From Sthenelais limicola (Eukaryota; Annelida; Polychaeta; Phyllodocida; Sigalionidae), in contig OW804098.1 of the NCBI GenBank assembly GCA_942159475.1, positions 5,680,383 to 5,744,382 of the forward strand: DNA of 64,000 nucleotides, given 5' to 3'. Positions 24,136-35,893 of this stretch are shown here, in pieces. Under the pieces are notes generated by a model. That model was not told where the DNA came from. It saw only the letters and a list, made by a program, of their open reading frames with translations, and did not search any database. The translations under genes were made by a program, and so were the position numbers. Each line of letters begins with the position of its first letter. The stretch's first letter is position 1.

Positions 24136-25849
24136 CATGTGAGGTATTGTACGCTGAGCATCAGTTCACATCAAAACCTACCCAGATCATGGATTTTGGG
24201 CTCCCTGCCAGGGAACCCTCATCCGAAGGTCTCTGAGCAACATGCAATATCAACATGAACATACAAATCACACAAGCAGAAATAACTTTAGGAATACTGT
24301 AAGAAGCATCATGTTCTCTACAGATTAAACAATAAGGTTAAACCCGGGTTGCTGTTACTCTTAGCAACAACAGCTAGACTTGCTGTTAAATATAAAATGC
24401 GAACAGATAAAGATAATGAAGACTAAAAAGTCCTGCGGACCAGTACTGCCCACTGGGGAGGTTTGGATGAACTGACCCACAGCGGACAGCACCTGTAGGC
24501 CAGCTCTAGTAAAACCCAATAACATCACACCTTCTTTATTAAGGCCCATTCCCATTACAATGGCCGACTTGGTGTACGGCAACCACACAACCAAATAGCA
24601 CAATGTAAGAGATCATGGTAATGGGCACATACAATCATATCACAACTTGTGAGGTTGTACGACAGAGTACATTGGTAGAAACATGTTTCCACTTGCCCGA
24701 TTTTCCAGTCGTACACCTGCCGCACATTGATCATATTCATTGTAAGGTAAAATGAACTATTCATGGTATTTGTTAAAGTTGTTAAAGCACAATGTATATG
24801 AAATATACATGGCAATCCATGGCTTTGCACAGCAATATTGTGATCGCAGAACCAAATTGAACATTTTGCTGGACGTCAAATTATTATTCTTGTATTGAAT
24901 CAAGGCAAAATATATTTTTCAAAGTGATTTATTCACAGGACATGATATACAAATTAAATCTATACATGCAAAATAAATGTAAAAAAGGGAGGAGAATTGC
25001 TGGGAAATCATATAGAGCACAGAAGCATCTCCAGTGCAACCATGGAACCTGAAATGTGATACCTGTTCTGCCCATGAGTATAGAAGTACCTTTAGACCTG
25101 ATGGAGCATGTGCAGATGAGACACACATTTATGTGGTTCTTGTAGTCAGTAGCTTCTAGGAACACTATACAACAAAGTCGTACCGGCTGGTCTGATAAGG
25201 AAAATGCAATTATTGCTTCAGAGAGCACCGTTTATGGAGACATTTTTGCAACAAAACTACAAAGATATTACAACTACATTAAAACTACAAAGCTATTACA
25301 ACTTGGCTCAAAATGTCATCAGTGGTTTAAAATGCTGGTAATGCAATATCTGATGCAAAAAAGATTAAGAACTTTAAGCTTGCACTAATATGACATGAAA
25401 TACTTGATCCGAGTTGGCAGTTGGCTGAGAGCATTCCTAGGGATTATCACAAGCGCCTATAGTGAACCCCTTTATATACCACTGCTTGGAGATTTCATGT
25501 TTGGACCGTCCAGTTTTTTATGTTTGAACTGAACCCTTTATCGTGTCCTTCTACATTGGACTTTTCACATGTTCTTTGCACACTAAATCAACATGACTTT
25601 CAATCAAGGATCTGATAGACCCACTAGATCATCTAATACAAACTTCAAATACATGAATCTGTTTCATCTAGACAACAGTCAGAATATGGACTTCTATAAT
25701 ACCCAAATCTAATGATGTACTTGTGATTCAAACTCGATGGATTTGAACTTTAATCATGCCATATTACAATATAATTTGACTCAACTATCCTATCCTAGTG
25801 CTGGAAGTATGATATAGACTTCTCTTGCCCTTCTCACGCAACAACAACT
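24136..25849. other. Noncoding stretch
   Basis: Minus-strand frames at 24361-24603 and 24929-25228 have uneven composition and no recognised domain. I do not call genes here. Confidence 0.45.
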
Positions 25850-26340
25850 TAACCCAACACTGCAGTCACCTCAGGCCAGAAAAGATATACACAACCTATC
25901 TCCTCTATTGTTCCTTTTAGCCCAACACATACTCTTCCAAATAAAAATAGACTAGATGTAAAGCTTGAGAATTTTATGGACAGCATGACCCTATCTGTTA
26001 ATTCCATGAACAAATATGAGAAGTTTTCAATCATTGCAAACAAATATGCTGAATCTTCCCAAACAATGAATAGGTTAGATGCTGATCAAAAACAACTTGG
26101 TAGCTCTATCACTGATGTAAATCAAAGATTACCTGCTGTTGAATCAACCCTATCTATTCAAGAACACAGAATTCAGTAACTTGAGGCTAGACTTACTGCC
26201 TGGCCCTCATTAAATTCTCAAAATATTCCGACCCAAACCATTTTGAATGCTCAAATTCCTGCCAAGAATTCCATCAAAGATTATGTGGCCACTTTAGAAC
26301 CCAAACTGACTACTATTACTCTCAAAATGTCCTTGTCAGG
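25850..26340 (+). pseudogene. Coiled-coil ORF1-like LINE relic
   Basis: A frame is open from about 25850 to a stop at 26179 and continues in the same frame past it. It encodes a polar segment, then a heptad-like region with RLDADQKQL, ITDVNQRL and STLSIQEHRI, followed after the stop by LEARLTAW. This resembles the coiled coil of CR1/L2-type ORF1 proteins. It lies just upstream of the LINE at 26.5-32.9 kb, but I cannot show that it belongs to the same copy. Confidence 0.4.
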
Positions 26341-26769
26341 GCTCAGGCGATAATCTTGAAAAGCCTATACTACAGCCAATATGAATTGGGTATATATACA
26401 GAGCAAATCGATAAACATATCGTGTCAAATTATGTAAATATATGAGGAAGACGAAGTGATGATTGTATTATCAGTAGTAGAATAGTTTATGATGATGTGT
26501 GACGTATTAGTTAAAGAATGTATATGTTATGGGCATGGGCACGCCGACATGAGTAGACGCACATAACTCAGCTCCGCGAGAACTGACTCAATTCGGAGTA
26601 TATCTACCTATTATGCTGTGAATTCAAAGATTTTCTTCCTCATATGCCTTCTATTGTACATTGTGCTATTATTGGACTGATTTTTTACCCCAGAGTGTGT
26701 TTTATTTCTCATTTATTGGACTTCTGTTTCTACCGGTGAGTGTTTGATCTATACCTGGCCATTGCTAAC

Positions 26770-28272
26770 ATGGCGCATCAACCGCCTTACACTGAACTAG
26801 ACCTACTAGCTTTTGAACAGTATCGCTGGGAAGAAGCTAGAAGAGCAGCTATTGCAAATTCACACAGATCGTACGGATATACTTCCCCTCCTATGAGATC
26901 GCCACCTTCATCTCACCATACTCAGACAACCCAAACGTCTGTACATGGACTGAATGGGAGCGTTTCTTCTTCATCGATCGTGAATTCTCAGGCATCGTTA
27001 CAGTCAGCACAACCTACCTTGACCCAAGCGACCAGTCAGTTAAGTCATATGTCTGCATCATTTATCCCACCTCTCAAATCTGTTCCAAACTCTAAATCAC
27101 CTGATAGTACATATAGTAATATTATTGATGAGCTCAGGCAAAATATGTGTAAAATTCAAAGTTCCTTAGGCAAACTTGCCTCTGCGAATACAGGGATTGA
27201 AGCGAGAGTCAATGCTATTGATTCTTCTTACTCTGCGATTGAAAAAAGCAATGCTAATACCTTAGTTCATACTGACCAGAATCAACATTCTCCAGATTCT
27301 AAAGATTCTAGGGATCTGAGTCTAATTATTAAGGGTATCTACGAACCAGAGAATGAAATCATGGCAAACACGATCAATTCATTCTTCAACAACATACGTT
27401 TGAATATTAGCTATGTACAAACAGCTGGTGCGAGTAGACTAGGATTATATGATCGTGAGCAAGCACAAGTTGCTGAGAACCTAAATGCCACTGAAGGTAG
27501 ACCCAAATATGGAAGGCCTATTAAGATTCAACTACTTTCCACAATGAATAAAGTCAATTTGTTCAAGCAATTGTCTGCCAATTGTAACAATCCACTGCTC
27601 AATGGAGTAAGGGCGTTTAACGATCTTACGGAAAGCAATCAACTACTAGAAAAGGAAGCGAAAGCTTTTGCCACCGCAGCTCGCCTGAATGGAAAAAGGG
27701 AGGTAGTATGTTGTACTTCTTGTATTATAGAAGGTACAACATACCTTGCAGGCGATTATGCTAATCTCCCATTCGGCATAACTAAAACCAATGCGTCTAC
27801 TCTAAATACACAAGACGGGACAGCTTTTAAGGGCCATATGAGCCCGTTATCCAATTTGTACAACTGTGAACTCACAGCAGATGATGGTACGATTGTTTAT
27901 TCCTCTGAGCAATTGTACCAATTATCCAAAGCTTTAGCAACAAAAGCTAGTCCAGAGCTCATTGAAAAGCTAAAATTAGTTTGAAACCCCTACACCATCA
28001 AAAGGCTTTCACGCAAAATACCTGCCAATAAGGATGGGGACTCCGAGGCCCAACTGACCAAATGCGCGAAAATGAAATTTGACGCCCACCCAGAACTAAA
28101 GACTTTTTTTATGAGTCTGAAGCAAGGGCACATTTATGAGGCCACACACAAATTTCCCTACGGCTGTGGTTACACCTTGGTAGACGCGAAAGACCTAACA
28201 ATTGACAAGGTTGACGGAGATAGAAATCTGTTTGGTAAAGTGCTGATGGATCTGAGAAATAGTTACACTTGA
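26770..28272 (+). pseudogene. LINE ORF1: coiled coil, RRM-like fold and NADAR-like domain, one in-frame stop
   Basis: The start ATG at 26770 has a good context (AACATGG). Residues 1-110 are Ser/Thr/Pro-rich and 110-150 are coiled-coil-like. About 182-265 look like a divergent RRM (LSLIIKGI ... RPIKIQLLS), and 270-325 resemble the L1-type ORF1 C-terminal domain (VRAFNDLTESN ... ATAARLNGKR). From about 352 the sequence reads FKGHMSPLSNLYNCEL and YSSEQLYQLSKAL, which match the N-terminal half of NADAR (YbiA/DUF1768) proteins. A TGA at 27982-27984 interrupts the frame. The same frame continues to 28272 with PELKTFFMS, EATHKFPYGCGY and NLFGKVLMDLR, the NADAR C-terminal half. NADAR enzymes are N-glycosidases acting on ribosylated substrates; the substrate here is unknown. 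Confidence 0.75.
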
Positions 28273-28292
28273 GCTTTCCATCTTACCCTACA

Positions 28293-28946
28293 ATGGCAAA
28301 ATTCCAAATCCTAATCTTAGGTGACTCAAGGGTGAAGCAATGGAAACCGATTATTGCTGAATATGCCTTATCATTTGATTGCTCTGATCTGAATATTGTC
28401 TGCCTAGCTGTTCCAGGAGGAAACTGCGAAAGCATAACTGATCAAGCGATTATTTATTATGATTCCAGGCAGTTCGATGTGTTATATTTCTGCGGAGGCA
28501 TAAACAACATGTCCCTAAAGTTAAAATACAAGCAGATCGTTCTGGCACAACAAGATTCCTCAGCTTTGACATCAGTCGTTTACGATGATATCTATCGTGA
28601 ACTCCCTCGCCTAGGCGCCCTGGCAAGGGCCTTAATAATATGTGAAGTGGTCAGTCTTTCTTTTGATAATTATAACATCTGTTCCATTACTTCCCAAGTC
28701 GAACAGAATATCATTGACGACACAATCTACAACCTTAACAAATTAATCCGGAAGCTCAATAGATCAAGACGCGTCATCACCCCCCACTTCGAAGCCCATG
28801 TACACAAGATAAGACATGGAGATATCTCCCATAGATATGCTGCTACCACGACAGATGGACTGCACTATAACGATCCTACCAACCGTAAATTTGTCTTGAA
28901 GCTTTTCTCCACCTTCTACCGCAATATTCATCCCCTCTGCGAATAA
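28293..28946 (+). CDS. SGNH/GDSL-type esterase of the LINE
   Basis: The ATG at 28293 gives a 217-residue protein. The ATG is 20 nt after the ORF1 stop and in another frame. Block I is ILILGDSRV (Ser nucleophile at residue 12). A GGNCES segment lies near residue 44, block III is FCGGINNMS (oxyanion Asn), and block V is DGLHYND with the catalytic His. All SGNH catalytic positions appear present. Esterase domains of this family are known in ORF1 of CR1-type LINEs, where their role in membrane or lipid contact is unproven. The close spacing suggests reinitiation or a frameshift fusion with ORF1. Uninterrupted, unlike the neighbouring ORFs. Confidence 0.75.
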   Translation: MAKFQILILGDSRVKQWKPIIAEYALSFDCSDLNIVCLAVPGGNCESITDQAIIYYDSRQFDVLYFCGGINNMSLKLKYKQIVLAQQDSSALTSVVYDDIYRELPRLGALARALIICEVVSLSFDNYNICSITSQVEQNIIDDTIYNLNKLIRKLNRSRRVITPHFEAHVHKIRHGDISHRYAATTTDGLHYNDPTNRKFVLKLFSTFYRNIHPLCE

Positions 28947-28979
28947 TTATCCCTAAAAAGTATCTATATTTATATATTT

Positions 28980-29408
28980 CTCCTCACACAGACTCTTGTG
29001 ACTTGGAGCTAAATACACAATATCCATCCCCTTTTGGAACAATTCGCCTAGAAGTGTTTATATTTATATCGTTCTCCTCACACAGACTCTTGTGACTTGG
29101 AGCTAGGAATAACTATTGCCTAATCATTTGTAATTAGTTCTGCGTTTGAGTCGAATTCCATCAAGCTTTGAGGCTCTAGTCTGAGTTTGAATTCTGATTA
29201 TGTGTTTGAATATTGTTTGATATATATGTATCTGCCTAGCAATGCAACATTGCTCCACACTTACTTGCAAATTGACTAATTTACTTGATTCGTCATATCT
29301 CCACACACCAAGCACGGTGACTTGGAGACTGAACCTGATCTATTATTAACTATTGTTCTCATTAAAATGTATGGTATTTCCTCACACTAAACCATAGTGA
29401 CTAGGAAA
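28980..29408 (+). repeat. Four repeated RNA hairpins in the LINE inter-ORF spacer
   Basis: Hairpins lie at 28980-29008, 29074-29102, 29299-29327 and 29377-29408. The first two are identical over 29 nt, with outer stem CTCC/GGAG and inner stem TCACA/TGTGA. The third keeps CTCC/GGAG with inner CACC/GGTG. The fourth has TTTCC/GGAAA with CACT/AGTG. Paired changes in both stems suggest selection on RNA structure. All sit between the esterase stop and the ORF2 start. Two related hairpins lie in the 3' UTR. Confidence 0.7.
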
Positions 29409-29669
29409 CATTTACATTCACTTAATCCTGGTGTAAGTAATTAATTATTTTTCTAGTAATACCAAGTACTGTACTCATTGTTTAAATCTCCTTTGTCGAG
29501 TCGGTTCACTGACGTGATCTTGTCCCACAGGTCCTTCCTGTCCCCCGGCTGCCCCCGGCTGTGCGTTTGCAGTCAGCCGCACCCTGCCCCCTGGTTTTAG
29601 TTTATCTCTTTTCCTTCTTTTTTTGCTTTTAATTGAATTATACTGTTATGTCTCTATCCAACAGAAAGA

Positions 29670-32562
29670 ATGTTATATCATCTAAACTGTCAAAGCATAT
29701 GTAACAAATTCGACACTGTAAAGCAAAACATAATTCTACTTCAACCTGATTTTATCTCCCTATCAGAGACGTGGTTACTAGAATCCTATCCAGACCAACT
29801 CCTTGGTATTCCGAATTATATAATGGTTAGACATGATCATACCTTTTTACTACCGAACTCCTCAGCTATCAAGAAAGGAGGTGGATTATTATGTTATATT
29901 AAGGCTGATCTGAACTACAGAAGATTACCTGATCTAGATTACTCAACTAATGACCTAGAAGTCGTATCTATACAATTGCTGCCAAAAAAACGCAAGCCTA
30001 TGACCATACTCTCTATATATCGTCCCCCATCTGGCATAGTTGATTCCTTTATAAACATACTAAATGATATCCTACTTGTAAGTCCCTGTGATCCCACTGA
30101 CCATGAAACTGTTATGATAGGTGATTACAATATAAACTTTGCGAATAATACCTGCCCTGATAAAAAGAAACTTGCTTTATTTGCCCAACAAAATGGACTA
30201 CAGCAACTTATTAATGATAGCACACGCTCTGCTGTCAGAAATGGTAGTATTAACGTTACTACTATAGACCTAATACTAACTGACTCAACTTGTGTGTCTG
30301 ATAGTGGAATAATACACCACAATATTAGTGACCATGAAGCTATCTATATGATCAGGAAAAAAATCAAAATAAAAAAATCTTTTACTATTAAAAGAGCTCG
30401 TTCTTATACAAATTTTAATTCCCTAGTCTTCCAACAGAAACTCAGAGAATCTTTTAATGTAGAACTATTCATGGCTTTCACTGATCCAAACGAATCCTGG
30501 GACTATATTCTATTGTGCATCACGTCTACTCTTAACAACTTATGCCCACTGAGAAATATTAAAGTCAACAACTTAAATGACCCCTGGATTACCAGGGATC
30601 TCTTAGATCTAATAACCAAAAAGAATGCAGCTAGAAAAAAGGCTAGCAAATTGGGTACTGTTAGCAGCTTTACTGAGGCAAGGGTCCTTAAGAAAGAAGT
30701 TAACAAGAAACTGAGAAATGCTAAGAGAAGTTATTTCCTGAACACTTTGAATGATACTAAAGACCCTAAAAAATATTGGAAAACTATAAATTTTATTTTT
30801 CCATCGAAATCCGCAACATCACATCTGACTCTTAATGATAATAATATACCAGTGCCTAATGAAGACCTACCTGACTTCATCAACTCATATTTTGCAAACA
30901 TTACTGATAACCTACTGAATAATGTACCAACTAATCAAAGGACTTACCCTCCACTAGAGGTAAATTCTGAATTAACAGACATTATTATAAAATGAAATTG
31001 AAGTACTAGCCCTTATTCGAGATATAGATATCAATAAATCTTCGGCTATTGATCATGTTTCTAATAGAGTGCTGAAGGATGCCTTCTCTACACTTTTGCC
31101 TGAGTTAACTTACTGCTTTAATCTATCTCTATCAAGTCATATTTTCCCATGTGAATGGAAAACTGCTACAGTAGTACCACTTTTTAAAGGTGGTGATAGT
31201 ACACAGATAAATAACTACAGACCTATTTCACTGCTTCCCACTCCTAGTAAATTAATTGAGAAAATAATCCATACCAGAATTCTATCCTACCTAACCAGGC
31301 ATCACCTTCTTGATATACATCAAGCAGGTTTTTTGCCAGGTCATTCGACTATTGACACTATCAGTACACTAACCGACCAATTGTACACTAACCTAGAAAA
31401 CAAACTTCCAACACTTCTCACATTTGTGGCCTTCCGACAAGCATTTGATTTAGTTAATCATGATATTCTTCTAAATAAAATCCGACTACTTGGTATAAAA
31501 GGCAATCTCCTTTTCTGGCTAGAATCATACTTACTGAATAGAAAACAAAGAACAATTGCCAATAACCTAACATCAAATCTAGCCTTGATTAAGTCTGGTG
31601 TACCCCAGGGATCGATCCTGGGGCCTCTACTATTTCTGGTTTTTATAAATGACCTTGGTATATGTCTTGACTTTTGTGATTACCTTTTATATGCAGATGA
31701 CACTGTACTATATCTTTCTGACAAATCACCAACATCTTTAATTGACAATATGCAACATGATATTGTGAATTTAGCCAATTGGTGTGTCCAGAATCGCTTT
31801 CTCATCAACACTTCCAAGACTAAGATTATGCTAGTAAATAAGACCCTTAAATTTCCCAATATTGATATTACTCTGAATGGCAACAAATTGGAGAAAATTC
31901 ATACTTACAAATACCTAGGTTATACCTTGGATGATAGACTTAGTCACCAACATCATGTAAAGAATCTTATCAGAATTATTTCACATAAAATCTACTTACT
32001 GCTCAAAATTTGCTCTTACTTGACAAGAGCTGCAGCTCTGCTAGTTTTTAAATCTAAAATCTTACCTTTCTTCGATTATGGTGACATTCTATATCACAAC
32101 TCCCATCGCACAAACCTTGACACAATTCAAAAATTGCAAAACAAATCCTTAACCCTTTAAGGACGGGAGGTATTGATATTCCATACAAATACTGCATTAA
32201 TGCAGCCTCCCGTCCTTAAAGGGTAATTCTTCAGCAGTTTGGCCGACACTCAACCTTAGAAACCCATAGGGAGCTAAATATCCCCTACCTTTTCAATAGA
32301 AGAAACTATCATATCCTAACATCTGCTTATCGTAGAAGCAAGATTGAGCGATTCTGTGACTTTACAAGGACGAGAAATACTAGAGCAAATGATGCAGTTC
32401 TCCTAACTGTACCAAAATTTAAAAGCCAATCAGGGCGAATCTCTGTATTCGATAAAACTGCCATTGCTTGGAACGAATTATCACCTAAAAGCCGTAATAT
32501 TGCAACTGTCGAGACCTTCAAGTCTCTCCAACACAAATGCCTTTTAGAAACCATAACCTAAT
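29670..32562 (+). pseudogene. LINE ORF2: APE-type endonuclease and reverse transcriptase
   Basis: The ATG at 29670 starts an endonuclease domain with NCQSICNKFD, LSETWL, YRPP, GDYNI, TIDLILT and ISDHEAI, the usual EEP motif order. The frame shifts by one base in the AAAA run near 30990. The reverse transcriptase follows, with FKGGDSTQINNYRPISLLP, GFLPGHST, GVPQGSILGPLLFLVFINDL and LLYADDTVLY. Motif A reads FVAFRQAFD, where the first, catalytic Asp of the usual D-F-x-x-A-F-D is Ala. The frame is then interrupted by a 71-bp MITE at 32153-32223. Past it the same frame continues (with TAIAWNELSP) to the stop at 32560-32562. There is no RNase H domain, as in the CR1/L2 group. Confidence 0.9.
32153..32223. 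mobile_element. 71-bp MITE with 18-bp perfect TIRs and TAA target duplication
   Basis: CCCTTTAAGGACGGGAGG (32153-32170) is exactly inverted at 32206-32223. TAA precedes it (32150-32152) and follows it (32224-32226). Removing the 71 bp plus one TAA rejoins the ORF2 frame exactly, which confirms the boundaries. A 3-bp TAA or TTA duplication is typical of PIF/Harbinger transposons. The interior is only 35 bp. Confidence 0.85.
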
Positions 32563-32939
32563 TAATATCTTGCTAGGTATAACCTGCTCGGACCACACTC
32601 ATCGTTAGTGACTCTTCCCTGCGGTTCTAATTAATATCGAACTTTCTATATTATTTAGACTTATATGTATATAACTACCCTGATCACACTCTGCGATAGT
32701 GACTATCATGGGAATCAGTTATTCTATTAGAAAGTAGTGATTTGGACTGGTGAACTTATGATTGTACTTTTGGTTCTAAATCCCGGTCTGGTATGTAATT
32801 AAGTTTAGGGATGTTGTTCTCTCCCTTGAAGTAATGAATAGATATATATTTTTTCTGTTAAACTGGGCGCATTAGAAGATCTCAGAGAAATACTGGGATA
32901 ATGCCAACCCAGTGAAAATAAAATCTTCAAAAAAAAAAA
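32563..32939 (+). other. 3' UTR of the LINE with two hairpins and A-tail
   Basis: Hairpins lie at 32590-32618 (CACT/AGTG with GGA/TCC) and 32678-32712 (CACT/AGTG with outer CCC/GGG). Both resemble those of the inter-ORF spacer. An AATAAA word lies near 32917, and an 11-A run ends the element. Confidence 0.65.
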
Positions 32940-34768
32940 TGTAAACCTGTAAGAGAATACTTAAAGGCTAGAATCTTGTATAGGCCATGCAACAACATTG
33001 GCAGAGCCAACATGAGTTTTTGATATGATAAAGCCAAGATCCACTATAAGAATAGCTGGTCGGTTGGCACCAGGAAGAACTACAATTCACACCATGGAAA
33101 ATGAAAGACATATTGCTACTTAAACAAGATTCCTTATGAGACCTCAGATGTTAATCATGGGTTCAATTTTCTTTGCGACCTTTATGATGATGGTATTTCC
33201 TATTGAACCATGCGATCTGAATCTCCCTCAACTTAGTCAGAGAACTGCTACACTCCTAATGCTAGTAACCAGCAAGTGGTTAGGAACTCAGAACACTTAG
33301 ATGATTGATGGGAGGAACCTGCTGGAAACATGGGGAAAGGAGAAAAGGGGCATTACAGGGTTTTCATAGGGTAGGAAGGAAAATAGAGGACAAAGAAAAC
33401 ATTTGTAACAGTGTGAAGGGATAAAGCAAGAGATGGAGAGAGGTGAAATGAGAAAGTGAGACAAGGGAGTGATAATAGAATAAATACTTGCTTGGTGGAG
33501 CGACGTCTGTACACTAACTGAGTATATATCAGTATTGAGGTATACATTTACACACTATAGACCTAGGCTGTACAGTATGGATCAACATTTCTATAATATT
33601 GAAATCATTTGTATCTGTGTGTGCCAAAACAAATTTGATGCCTTTTGACTTTAGATATGGTTACTTATACTATAAATTCATAGTATGGGCTAAATACTAA
33701 ACTGCAGGGTCTTTTTGTCAATTTTCTTTGGTTTTACAATTAAAAATGTTGACAGGTTTATTGAGCCTTGGACAATAAAAAAATATGTGTGTATGTCCCA
33801 GACAAGATGAAAATGCAAAAATATGGTTTGGGGTTAAAAGTAACAGCATTTATTTATGCTTGTATTCTAAATAATTGATCATGTTCAAACATAAAAACAA
33901 TATAGCACAAACTGTTCAGTCCAAGATAAGAAAAGGAAGGAAGGAAAACCTTGTAGATTGTTTCAGATGTTTTGACCACTTTTCCCTTATGTGCAAATTG
34001 CTTTGTCCAACATGCCAACATAATCATGCAAATGATTATGAAATTCAAAAGAAAAAAACCTTGATGTGCTGCAAGGGGCTATAGCGATAGTTGCTATGTC
34101 ATCAGTGTTTTGAACTGGAGCCAGCACAAGCTCCTTGATCCAAGAAGATTTGATTAGGTCTGCCAACTGGCACTGTTACTAGGAGTCCTAGATGGAGCTC
34201 TAGATGGCACACATACATTACAAATGAATGTGCATCACATTTTTCAAGGAAATGCATTTTATTCTGCATGGAAATCATGTTATTTTTCAGTGTTGGACCT
34301 CTAGTGTCTCTCTGCACAGGTGCCCTGGACAATCACCATTTGAGTTTCATGTTGCGTCTGCGTTCTAATACTGCATGGGGGTCTCAAAAGACATTATAAC
34401 AACCTCTGTTGTGTTGATAGTCACAATCAAATACAAATCCAATCTGCACAACTGCCATACCTCAGCCCAATACACATGTTCAATATTCCAGCATGTTCAA
34501 CATATTCAGCATTCACAACTCCTTGTATGTCAAATGTGTCAAAACGATCACTATCTAAATAACAACTTTCAGTGATCAAAAACGTCTCCTTAGCACAATC
34601 CAGTTGAACATCCAGAATCAATTTCTGAATATAATTAATCCCAACTCCTGATGTGGTTGGTTAATCATTTACACAAAAATTGACCTGGTGGAAAATGGTG
34701 GATAGTGGTAGGTTTGATGATTTGCTTTTCCCAACCTCTCCTGTACTTTTTCGCCTGTTGCTGCATTT
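32940..34768. other. Noncoding stretch
   Basis: AT-rich, with only short chance ORFs. No repeat or gene recognised. Confidence 0.5.
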
Positions 34769-35560
34769 TCAATGATTGGTTTTAGGTACTCGCATATCCT
34801 TTAATAAACATAGTCCATTATGTTTTCTGTTTTCCCTTTTTATTGACAGTACTCTCCTTTTTTTGTTTTCTATTTTTAGTACTCTAGGTCTACTTCTGCC
34901 TGAGAGATTCTGCCTGCATCGATTCATATGTTTCAGTTCTCTCCTGACTATGTTAACTTTTTCTGTCGTCTGCCTTTTGGGTGTTTTTGATTCATTTTCT
35001 TCATCTTCCTCCTCAGCATTAATTAATTTTAAACAGGTTTTGGTTATGTCACTTGGAAATATTTGTTCAAGCAAGAAGATGTTCCCACCTCTATCTTCAA
35101 GGCTAAACTCAAGCAAACTGCACTGCCACAGGCCTTTCAAAACCATGGTCTTTTCTAGATATATTGTGAAGTTAAAATTGGTATTTGAATGGAAAGAATC
35201 TTGGTTTATCCCTTAATGAAGCAACAATATACATAATTGCCCAGAACAGATTGGCTGGTTTGGAGGAAATGGGTATTGCTCTTCTTTTCATTTGCTATAT
35301 AAATACCGAACTGCCTTGTTCGAACCAAATACCAATGGCACTTATTTATGCTTGCTTTTGTAGACTAAGATACAAAAGAGCTTTATTTGACCTTATTTTG
35401 ACTTGGTAGTTTATCTTTTCCTTTAACTCCCCTTCTTCATCCCCAAACCTGTCACATAGGATTTCAGCGTCAAACTGTTGCTTGAATTTGGGTACCAGAT
35501 ACATTTTATCAAGACTTCTTTCTGACCATGTGCTTCTGTGTGCTATCTTCTAGTTTTGTT
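34769..35560 (-). pseudogene. Unrecognised minus-strand coding relic
   Basis: Two minus-strand frames have coding-like composition. From about 35560 to 35355 the frame includes YLVPKFKQQFDAEILCDRFG and an acidic patch, then stops. The frame at 34769-35146 begins as ordinary sequence, then has an acidic run (EEEDEENES) followed by a Lys/Arg-rich segment. They may be exons or a frameshifted pseudogene of one protein. I cannot name a family, and no clear splice sites join them. Confidence 0.25.
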
Positions 35561-35893
35561 CAACTGTGATGTATGGATACTAATCAACAAGCACAAGCTG
35601 CAGCTGTTCATAAAAAATACCACTAACAGGTTCATTTTCCCACAAATTGATATTTTAGACAGGGATGTGTTGATACACTTTCCTATCCATTATTATGAAT
35701 ATTTCTCAGGAAATCTTTCATTATTCTTGGTCAAAGGGGGAGGCTTAGCTTAGTCTTAGTAATGGTCTTGCCCGACAAGGTATATTATTATAATAGTGAT
35801 TATAATTATATTACTGGAGATCAAATCAATGGGCAGCCGTGGTATCTAATCATCGTAGAGACATCGTGACATTTTAATACATAAGAGTCACGG

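Larger units (their letters stand above)
26460..32939 (+). mobile_element. Nearly full-length CR1/L2-group LINE with NADAR and SGNH ORFs
   Basis: In order, the element holds a leader, ORF1 (coiled coil, RRM-like, NADAR), an SGNH esterase ORF, and a spacer with four repeated hairpins. ORF2 (endonuclease and reverse transcriptase) follows, then a 3' UTR with two more hairpins and a terminal A-run at 32929-32939. The 5' end is not defined; 26460 is a rough guess. Damage is light: one in-frame stop in ORF1, one A-run frameshift in ORF2, a 71-bp MITE in ORF2, and a substituted catalytic Asp. The copy is therefore fairly young but inactive. CR1-group ORF1 proteins with esterase domains are established; the NADAR-like domain is the unusual part. 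Confidence 0.85.

Noticed and set aside
24361..25228. Minus-strand ORFs as host exons
   Set aside because: No splice-site pattern, domain or compositional support.
34776..35216. 146-codon plus-strand ORF
   Set aside because: It is Phe/Leu/Ser-rich and antisense to a more coding-like charged frame on the minus strand.
35320..35335. TTCGAA-containing words as tRNA T-arms (also near 46534)
   Set aside because: No surrounding cloverleaf or A-box; no tRNA could be supported.
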